The notes under the pieces: generated by a model
What the model saw: only the letters and a program-made list of their open reading frames with translations
What the model was told of the DNA's origin: nothing
The model's database searches: none
Part shown: piece by piece, positions 57,818 to 63,235 of the stretch
How the letters are laid out: each line of letters begins with the position of its first letter
Position numbering within the stretch: the first letter of the stretch is position 1
Translations under genes and position numbers: made by a program
Assembly: GCA_945931665.1 (NCBI GenBank)
Contig: CAMEPL010000003.1
Span: 1-63,235, forward strand
DNA length: 63,235 nucleotides
Direction of reading: 5' to 3'
Source: an uncultured Clostridium sp.
Lineage (GTDB): Bacteria; Bacillota; Clostridia; Peptostreptococcales; Peptostreptococcaceae

Positions 57818-58645
57818 ATGAGAGACCATAAGGGATTAAATGAGATTGCGAGTATCATAAGAAAAGAAATCGTTACTATGATACATGGAGCAAAATCTGG
57901 ACATCCAGGAGGATCTTTATCAGCTGTTGAAATTTTGACGGCATTATATTTTGATGAGATGAATATAGATCCAACAAATCCTAAAATGGAAGATAGAGAT
58001 AGATTTATTTTATCTAAAGGACATGCAGTACCTGTATTATATGCTACTTTGGCGGAAAGAGGATTTTTTGATAGAAATGAATTATTAGGCTTTAGAAAAT
58101 TTGGGACAATATTACAGGGACATCCTGATATGAATAAGGTACCAGGGGTTGAAATGTCTACTGGTTCTTTAGGGCAGGGATTTTCGGTGGCTTGTGGAAT
58201 GGCTATGGGCTCTAAAATAGATAATGCACCATGGAATGTATATGCACTATTAGGGGATGGAGAAATACAAGAAGGTATAGTATGGGAAGCAGCGATGAGT
58301 GCAGCACATTATAAACTAGACAATTTAATTGTATTTTTAGATCACAATGGATTGCAAATAGACGGTAATATAGAAGACGTTATGAATGTTAACCCAATAG
58401 AAGGCAAGTTTAAATCTTTCGGATGGAATGTAATAACAATAGATGGTCATGATTATGATCAAATATTTGCAGCTTTAGATATTGCAAAAGATACAGTGGG
58501 CAAACCAACTATGATAATCGCAAAAACAATAAAAGGAAAGGGTGTTTCTTTTATGGAGAATCAAGCTGGTTGGCATGGAAATGCTCCAAGTGACTCAGAA
58601 TTAAAACAAGCTTTATTAGATTTGGGAGGTGCTTGCCGTGAATAA
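57818..58645 (+). CDS. Transketolase, N-terminal subunit
   Basis: 275 residues. Thiamine-diphosphate-binding half of a split transketolase. Motifs: GHPGGSLSAVEIL, SKGHAVPVLYATL, and the TPP motif GDGEIQEGIVWEAAMSA followed by LDHNGLQIDG. The ATG lies behind TTAGGAGGT. It overlaps the C-terminal subunit gene by eight bases. The split form is normal in clostridia and archaea and is not a frameshift. Confidence 0.93.
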   Translation: MRDHKGLNEIASIIRKEIVTMIHGAKSGHPGGSLSAVEILTALYFDEMNIDPTNPKMEDRDRFILSKGHAVPVLYATLAERGFFDRNELLGFRKFGTILQGHPDMNKVPGVEMSTGSLGQGFSVACGMAMGSKIDNAPWNVYALLGDGEIQEGIVWEAAMSAAHYKLDNLIVFLDHNGLQIDGNIEDVMNVNPIEGKFKSFGWNVITIDGHDYDQIFAALDIAKDTVGKPTMIIAKTIKGKGVSFMENQAGWHGNAPSDSELKQALLDLGGACRE

Positions 58646-59573
58646 TATTGCAACAAGGGAAGCTTATGGACAGGCTTTAGTTGAATTAGGCGATTTAAGA
58701 GATGATATAGTAGTTTTAGATGCTGATTTGTCTAAGTCAACAAAGACAGGAGAATTCGCTAAAAAATTTCCAAAAAGATTTTTTAATATGGGTATAGCTG
58801 AACAAAATTTAGTAGGAGCTGCTTGTGGTTTATCTACAACTGGGAAGGTGCCTTTTGTAAGTACTTTTGCTGTATTTGCTACAGGTAGAGCATTTGAAAT
58901 AATAAGAAATTCAGTTTGCTATCCTAATTTAAATGTAAAGATATGTGCTACACATGCAGGTATAACTGTTGGTGAAGATGGAGCATCGCACCAAAGTATA
59001 GAGGATATCTCAATAATGAGATCAATACCGAATATGACAGTTTTAGTTCCAGCTGATGGGATTGAAACTAAAAAGATGATTTTTGAAATAACAAAGTCTA
59101 TGGGGCCAGTGTACGTAAGACTAGGTAGAAGCTCAATCCCAACAATATTTAATGAGGATTATAACTTTGAAATAGGAAAAGGTACGATAATAAGAGAAGG
59201 AACAGATGCAACTATAATAGCTTGTGGAATAATGGTAAATGAAGCTCTTAATGCAAGTAAACAATTAGAAGCAGAAGGTATAAATGTAAGGGTAGTAAAT
59301 ATGTCTACGATAAAACCTATAGATAAAGAACTAATAATTGATTCTGCAAGAAAAACTGGTGCTATTGTTACTGCTGAAGAACACAGTATAATTGGTGGAT
59401 TAGGTAGTGCAGTAAGTGAAGTTGTAACTGAAGAATGTCCTGTTATAGTAAAGAAAATAGGCGTTAATGATGTTTTTGGACAATCTGGAACACCATCAGA
59501 ACTAATTTCAGCGTATGGACTAACAGCTGATAATATTATTAAAAAGGTAAAAGAAGCTATTGATTGTAAATAA
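58638..59573 (+). CDS. Transketolase, C-terminal subunit
   Basis: 311 residues from a GTG at 58638, eight bases after GGAGG. Pyrimidine-binding and C-terminal domains: GIAEQNLVGAACGLS has the catalytic Glu region, HAGITVGEDGASHQS follows, then VTAEEHSIIGGLGSAV. Together with the upstream half it makes active transketolase of the pentose phosphate pathway, linking to rpiB and prs. Confidence 0.93.
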   Translation: MNNIATREAYGQALVELGDLRDDIVVLDADLSKSTKTGEFAKKFPKRFFNMGIAEQNLVGAACGLSTTGKVPFVSTFAVFATGRAFEIIRNSVCYPNLNVKICATHAGITVGEDGASHQSIEDISIMRSIPNMTVLVPADGIETKKMIFEITKSMGPVYVRLGRSSIPTIFNEDYNFEIGKGTIIREGTDATIIACGIMVNEALNASKQLEAEGINVRVVNMSTIKPIDKELIIDSARKTGAIVTAEEHSIIGGLGSAVSEVVTEECPVIVKKIGVNDVFGQSGTPSELISAYGLTADNIIKKVKEAIDCK

Positions 59574-59592
59574 TAGCGTTTTGTATAAATAC

Positions 59593-59642
59593 AAACTGGT
59601 TATAGAAGATAATTTATTTATCTTTAATTAATCAGTTTTTTT
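59593..59642 (+). terminator. Transketolase operon terminator
   Basis: AAACTG (59593-59598) pairs with CAGTTT (59633-59638), with an AT-rich inner hairpin, followed by a T-run. Confidence 0.65.
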
Positions 59643-59674
59643 ATTTTAAAATTTTAGAATAGGAAAAATACAAG

Positions 59675-59699
59675 CCTCATATATTTTAAATATATGGGG
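59675..59699 (+). promoter_or_regulatory. Hairpin holding the ribosome binding site of the PrcB-like gene
   Basis: CCTCATATATT (59675-59685) pairs with AATATATGGGG (59689-59699), one G-U pair and a 3-base loop. The GGGG of the stem is part of the Shine-Dalgarno sequence GGGGGTGAT before the TTG start. Confidence 0.5.
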
Positions 59700-59708
59700 G
59701 TGATATAA

Positions 59709-60149
59709 TTGGATGTTAAATTCAATATGAAGGGTATGATATATGGTATTTGTTTAATTATATTTATATTGGCAGGATTTATAGTACTTCCAAAGATGTT
59801 CAGAGAAGATATAAAAGCTGTAGATTATGTTATTGTTCAAAGGGATTCAATTCCAGATAAAATATTGGATATGATGGATGATTACATAGACCAAGAGAGA
59901 GCACTAGCCACAATAATTGATGGCAAGGTGTATGTTGTAGTAACTCGAGGCCAAAATGAAGAATACGGTATAGATGTAGAAAAAATAAATCTTCAGGATA
60001 AGGATGGCAAGCAGGTTATGACAGTGGAGGCTGTATATAAGCAAAAAGAAGATGCATATCCTTTCGTTGTTTTAGAGACAAATATGGAGTCATTACCGGA
60101 CAATATTGAATTGAATCAAAAATTCCCAGGACAAAATAATAGCAAATAG
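59709..60149 (+). CDS. Membrane-anchored protein with PrcB-like domain
   Basis: 146 residues from a TTG start behind GGGGGTGA. One N-terminal membrane segment (MIYGICLIIFILAGFIVLP) and an extracytoplasmic domain with a beta pattern similar to the PrcB C-terminal family (DGKVYVVVTRGQNEEYGIDV, then PFVVLETNM). PrcB is a protease-associated protein in a spirochaete; the role in Firmicutes is unknown. A C-terminal processing protease lies 830 bp downstream. Family assignment is tentative. Confidence 0.65.
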   Translation: MDVKFNMKGMIYGICLIIFILAGFIVLPKMFREDIKAVDYVIVQRDSIPDKILDMMDDYIDQERALATIIDGKVYVVVTRGQNEEYGIDVEKINLQDKDGKQVMTVEAVYKQKEDAYPFVVLETNMESLPDNIELNQKFPGQNNSK

Positions 60150-60170
60150 AAAACAATATAAAGAACATAT

Positions 60171-60204
60171 AAAGCACATGAGAAAGGCCCATGTGCTTTT
60201 AATA
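60171..60204 (+). terminator. Terminator after the PrcB-like gene
   Basis: AAAGCACATG (60171-60180) pairs with CATGTGCTTT (60190-60199), followed by T-rich sequence. Confidence 0.85.
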
Positions 60205-60239
60205 TATTAAAACACCTATCGTTAATTTTGATTAAATAA

Positions 60240-60809
60240 TTACTTATTAGGAGTTAATATTCTAGTTTCTGTCACTATGTAATCAAGTTGAGCATCGTGA
60301 GGTTCTTTAGGTACTTCAGGGAAAATTTGAAGGTCAAAAGCAATACCAACAGTAACGGCATCATCTCTTAATCTTTCAATAAATCTATCATAATATCCTC
60401 CACCGTATCCAAGTCTATAACAATCCTCACTATAAGCGACTGCTGGAACAATAACTAAATCCAAGTCTTTAACATCTAATGTTGGAGCATCAGGTTTTGG
60501 TTCTCTTATATTGTAAGCACCAACTTTGATACCGTTTTCTAAATCTGTAATTTGAGCAGGAACTAATACTCTATCCTCTACAATAGTTATAGGAGAGGTT
60601 ACAGTTTTTCTAAGAGAAATAAGTTTATTAATTAGATGATCTGTTGAAACTTCATTATTAAAATCCAAATAAAGCATAATATTTTGAGCATTTTTTATAC
60701 AGTCCATTTGAAGTAATTTTTCTGTGATTATGTCTGAATTTTTTGCAATAAATTCTTTGTCTTTAGCCTTTCTTTCTGCAATTACCTTTTTTCTAAATTC
60801 TTTTTTCAT
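60240..60809 (-). CDS. 5-formyltetrahydrofolate cyclo-ligase
   Basis: 189 residues. It turns 5-formyl-THF into 5,10-methenyl-THF with ATP, recycling the folate pool. The hallmark LGYGGGYYDRF is present near residue 130, with MKKEFRKKVIAERK at the start and VGIAFDLQIFPEVPKEPHD in the C-terminal part. The reverse-strand ATG at 60809 is behind AAAGGGGT. It is divergent from ctpA. Transcribed alone. Confidence 0.94.
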   Translation of the reverse strand: MKKEFRKKVIAERKAKDKEFIAKNSDIITEKLLQMDCIKNAQNIMLYLDFNNEVSTDHLINKLISLRKTVTSPITIVEDRVLVPAQITDLENGIKVGAYNIREPKPDAPTLDVKDLDLVIVPAVAYSEDCYRLGYGGGYYDRFIERLRDDAVTVGIAFDLQIFPEVPKEPHDAQLDYIVTETRILTPNK

Positions 60810-60981
60810 AAAATCTACCCCTTTGTATATATATGGTATAATATTGAAGATATAATTAATATCCTTAATATAAATTCTAGTATAGTTGGTTACTTTAAAT
60901 CAACAAATTTAGTAAATAGTAATAAAAAGGATGAATTATCATATAATAGTAATAGTTTATTTAAAAGGAGATGTAGGAAAT

Positions 60982-62124
60982 ATGTCAAAGAAGAAGCTGA
61001 TAATAGGGTCTGTAAGCTTAGTTGTAGCAACCGTAATATGTACAATCTTAGTCCAAGTTTTCTTATTTAAGGGGGTATTTATGTCTAGAAGCTTATATGA
61101 GAAATATAAAAAATATGACAAGTTAATAGCACTAGAGAACATTGTAGAAGAAGATTATTATCAAGATGTAAATGAAGATAAATTAATCGTAGGGGCAGAA
61201 AAGGGCTTAATAGAATCTTTAGAAGACCCTTATTCTCAATACTATACAAAAGAGGAATTTGATTTATTAAAAGAACAAACCCAAGGTTCATTTGTAGGTA
61301 TAGGAATTTATATGAGTGGCAATGATAGTGATAACATCGTTGTTCAATCGGTAATAAAAAATTATCCTGCAGCAAAAAGTGGACTGAAAGCAGGAGATAT
61401 AATTTTAAAAGTAGATGGAGAAAAGGTAAAATACTCAGAATCTACAATAGCAGCTAGCAAAATAAAAGGAAAAGCTGGAACTTCAGTTGTTTTAACTATA
61501 GAAAGAGATGGCAAACAATTTGATGTAACTGTTAAAAGAGAAGAAATAATAGTTGAGAGTGTGCATAGTGAAGTAAAAGACGATAATATTGGATACATAC
61601 AAATAACTTCATTTGACAAGAATACATATAAAGAATTTAAAGAAGCAGTAACTTCTTTACAAAAGAAAAATGTAAAATCATTAATAATAGACCTTAGAGA
61701 TAATCCAGGTGGATTATTAGATATATGTGTAGATATAGCAGATTATTTATTGGGTGAAGGAACAATAGTATATACAAAAGACAATAAAGGTGAAACTCAA
61801 TATTATAAATCTGATAAAAATAAAATTGATTTACCTATAGTTGTATTAATAAATGAAAATAGTGCATCAGCATCAGAAATTTTAACAGCAGCTATCGTTG
61901 ATAATAAAGCAGGTATAGCTATTGGTACAACTAGTTATGGTAAAGGTCTTGTCCAAAGTGTTAAAGAATTTAATGATGGAACAGGTTATAAGTTAACAAC
62001 AGCACAATATTATACACCAAATGGAGATTATATAAATAAACAAGGAATTAAGCCTAGCATAGTAGAAAAAGATAAAGAGAAACAATTAGATAGAGCAATT
62101 GAGTATATAAAAACTAATAAATAA
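60982..62124 (+). CDS. S41 family C-terminal processing peptidase (CtpA-like)
   Basis: 380 residues from the ATG at 60982, preceded by AAAAGGAG; an upstream in-frame ATG at 60931 has no ribosome binding site. N-terminal membrane anchor (LIIGSVSLVVATVICTILV), a helical region, a PDZ domain (about 95-180, GSFVGIGIYM to KRE) and the Ser/Lys catalytic core: Ser in NENSASASEIL and Lys in SYGKGLVQ. It trims C-termini of exported proteins. The product acts outside the membrane. Confidence 0.93.
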   Translation: MSKKKLIIGSVSLVVATVICTILVQVFLFKGVFMSRSLYEKYKKYDKLIALENIVEEDYYQDVNEDKLIVGAEKGLIESLEDPYSQYYTKEEFDLLKEQTQGSFVGIGIYMSGNDSDNIVVQSVIKNYPAAKSGLKAGDIILKVDGEKVKYSESTIAASKIKGKAGTSVVLTIERDGKQFDVTVKREEIIVESVHSEVKDDNIGYIQITSFDKNTYKEFKEAVTSLQKKNVKSLIIDLRDNPGGLLDICVDIADYLLGEGTIVYTKDNKGETQYYKSDKNKIDLPIVVLINENSASASEILTAAIVDNKAGIAIGTTSYGKGLVQSVKEFNDGTGYKLTTAQYYTPNGDYINKQGIKPSIVEKDKEKQLDRAIEYIKTNK

Positions 62125-62383
62125 TAATATAAAGACATTTATTTTTACATTTCTAATTTGCTTTTAAATTTATATTTGAAGAATAACCTAAATTAAAAAT
62201 AAATTAAAAAATCGATATTTCATGCTGTTTTTCTACATTTTTCAATTTATTACTTTGTATAGGTGAAAAATATATACTTTTTTAGATAAAATATTAGAAA
62301 TTTGTTTTAAAAATAAAGGAGATTATAATTCAGTATAGAATATCTATAAATAAGTTAATAATTTGTATTAGGAAGTGAAATTT

Positions 62384-62503
62384 ATGAAAGAAACTAAGAA
62401 AAAAGTTGTTAACATGCAAGAATATAAAGAAAAAAGAAAGCAAACAGAAGTAGATCGAAATGAACTAATAGCTCTTATTAAACAGATAGCAATGTTAAAA
62501 TAG
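62384..62503 (+). CDS. Small charged protein, 39 residues
   Basis: ATG at 62384 with GGAAGTGAA upstream; sequence begins MKETKKKVVNMQEYKEKRKQ. It is highly charged with a predicted helix, and lacks signal or membrane segments. I do not recognise it. A long palindromic terminator follows, supporting a real transcript. Confidence 0.6.
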   Translation: MKETKKKVVNMQEYKEKRKQTEVDRNELIALIKQIAMLK

Positions 62504-62536
62504 GAAATATAGAGTTCCTATTAGAATTTTAAAAAT

Positions 62537-62580
62537 AAAAAAACTATATATGTTTTTTAAAAAACATATATAGTTTTTTT
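62537..62580. terminator. Bidirectional terminator (44-bp palindrome)
   Basis: The left arm 62537-62558 and right arm 62559-62580 are exact reverse complements, with a core of ACTATATATG and its complement. A- and T-runs on the ends suit both the 39-codon forward gene and the reverse gene ending at 62594. Confidence 0.9.
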
Positions 62581-62593
62581 ATGCAAATATTTG

Positions 62594-62791
62594 TTATCCT
62601 CTAAGAGAATTTAATGAATCTAAATAGTCTTTGAATTGTGTAAACTGTTCTTCATCTTCAAATTGTATTTCTTTTGAATCCTCACTTTCAAAATTTTTTA
62701 GATAAACAGCAGGATTACTTTGGTTATTGTCATAATAGATACATCTATACCCATCTTCATATAAATTTTTAACGCTTTCAAAATCGTACAT
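62594..62791 (-). CDS. Small acidic protein, 65 residues
   Basis: The reverse-strand ATG at 62791 is six bases after AAAGGTG. The sequence starts MYDFESVKNLYEDGYRCIYY and is acidic (FESEDSKEIQFEDEEQF) with no membrane segment. I do not recognise a family. It stands alone upstream of the rrn promoters, pointing away from them. Confidence 0.75.
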   Translation of the reverse strand: MYDFESVKNLYEDGYRCIYYDNNQSNPAVYLKNFESEDSKEIQFEDEEQFTQFKDYLDSLNSLRG

Positions 62792-62989
62792 ACAAATCAC
62801 CTTTCCTTACTTTAAGGTTATTTGTAGTATATGGTGTTTTAGAATAGAATATGTATTTTTAAAATAATAGTTATTATCATCTATTATCACAGAGTAGACA
62901 TTTTTTATTGTTTGTGAGCAATAGATGTAATACATATTTAGAACGTAAAAATACAAAATTAAAAAAACTAAAAAAAATATAAAAAAGTA

Positions 62990-63018
62990 TTGACGGATGT
63001 ATTTTATGATGGTATAGT
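62990..63018 (+). promoter_or_regulatory. rrn promoter P1
   Basis: TTGACG (62990-62995), 17-base spacer, TATAGT (63013-63018). An A-rich tract just upstream (62955-62986) resembles an UP element. Confidence 0.8.
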
Positions 63019-63105
63019 ATTACTTGTCCTTGAGAGAGGGGCAAGAACTTAAGAAGTGAGTAAGTCGAAAACGACGAAAGCTGAAAAAAGTTTTTTAAAA
63101 AAGTG

Positions 63106-63134
63106 TTGACAAACAAAATTAAGTTTGTTAAACT
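63106..63134 (+). promoter_or_regulatory. rrn promoter P2
   Basis: TTGACA (63106-63111), 17-base spacer, TAAACT (63129-63134). It lies 116 bp after P1, the usual tandem arrangement of strong rRNA promoters. Confidence 0.72.
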
Positions 63135-63235
63135 AAAGAAGCTGAAACGAGCGAAACAACTTAACAAGTTAAGCGAGTGAAGCAAATGAACTTTGAAAAT
63201 TAAACAGTAGGTTAATTATAAACTTTAATTCACAC

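Larger units (their letters stand above)
62792..63235. other. rRNA operon upstream region and leader
   Basis: The 444 bp before the window end hold tandem promoters (62990-63018 and 63106-63134) and a leader ending in TGAACTTTGAAAATTAAACA, the sequence typical just before 16S rRNA genes in clostridia. The 16S gene itself starts beyond the window. Confidence 0.8.

Noticed and set aside
57818..59573. Split transketolase considered as a frameshifted single gene
   Set aside because: The two parts overlap by only eight bases, the second has its own ribosome binding site and start, and two-subunit transketolases are standard in clostridia.
62877..63185. Reverse ORF of 102 codons over the rrn promoters
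   Set aside because: It runs across two good rRNA promoters on the other strand and its product is a Phe/Leu-rich string expected from AT-rich leader DNA.

Overview
The window is low-GC, spore-former chromosomal DNA. Gene content and order point to a Clostridia member of the Peptostreptococcaceae, close to Clostridioides/Romboutsia/Paraclostridium-type genomes. Pointers are an NVQTG-type sorting signal next to a class B sortase, a GerS-like germination lipoprotein after acpS, spoVG, spoVT, spoVB, yabP-yabQ, spoIIE, an orphan pilT-pilD pair, AT-rich genes and strong GGAGG ribosome binding sites. I saw no insertion sequence, prophage, CRISPR array or tRNA. This is mostly conserved core chromosome. 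The last 250 bases are the tandem promoters and leader of an rRNA operon whose 16S gene lies just outside the window.

Layout. 1-4.5 kb: the 3' end of a surface protein with proline/aspartate-rich repeats and an NVQTG anchor, then a convergent two-gene operon (class B sortase, then a 992-residue LRR plus Ig-like protein). 4.8-9.9 kb: rnmV, ksgA, an acidic clostridial protein of unknown function, a CDF cation exporter and an unknown membrane-anchored protein. 10-15.5 kb: murC (reverse), purR, spoVG with a clear sigma-H promoter, glmU, prs. 15.8-28.8 kb: pilT-pilD, pth, mfd, prsA, spoVT, spoVB, mazG, hup, rqcP, yabP, yabQ, divIC. 28.9-39.4 kb: ppx/gppA, spoIIE with a Spo0A-type promoter, a DnaA-box-rich gap, a membrane-anchored PepF-like peptidase, galU with a microprotein, glpX, rho, rpmE. 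39.6-46.4 kb: a DUF1385 protein, prmC, prfA, a ZIP transporter, tsaC, rpiB, upp, comEB. 46.6-53.5 kb: a complete F1Fo ATP synthase operon with sodium-type c-subunit residues and a short epsilon subunit. 53.6-63.2 kb: divergent EamA/LysR pair, acpS, gerS-like, mazE-mazF, split transketolase, a PrcB-like protein, a 5-formyl-THF cyclo-ligase, a CtpA protease, two small proteins and the rrn promoters.

How the genes work together. Envelope precursor supply (glmU, murC, galU, a SpoVB flippase), translation and ribosome quality control (ksgA, rnmV, pth, prmC, prfA, rpmE, rqcP), nucleotide metabolism (prs, purR, upp, comEB, mazG) and energy metabolism (ATP synthase, glpX, rpiB, transketolase) are interleaved with sporulation genes. 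The points most worth a second look are the sortase-LRR operon beside an NVQTG substrate, the cluster of DnaA boxes downstream of spoIIE, the membrane-anchored PepF whose ribosome binding site lies in a terminator-like hairpin, the asparagine-rich Rho, the sodium-type ATP synthase with a truncated epsilon, and a GerS-like gene lacking the alanine racemase gene I remember beside it in C. difficile.
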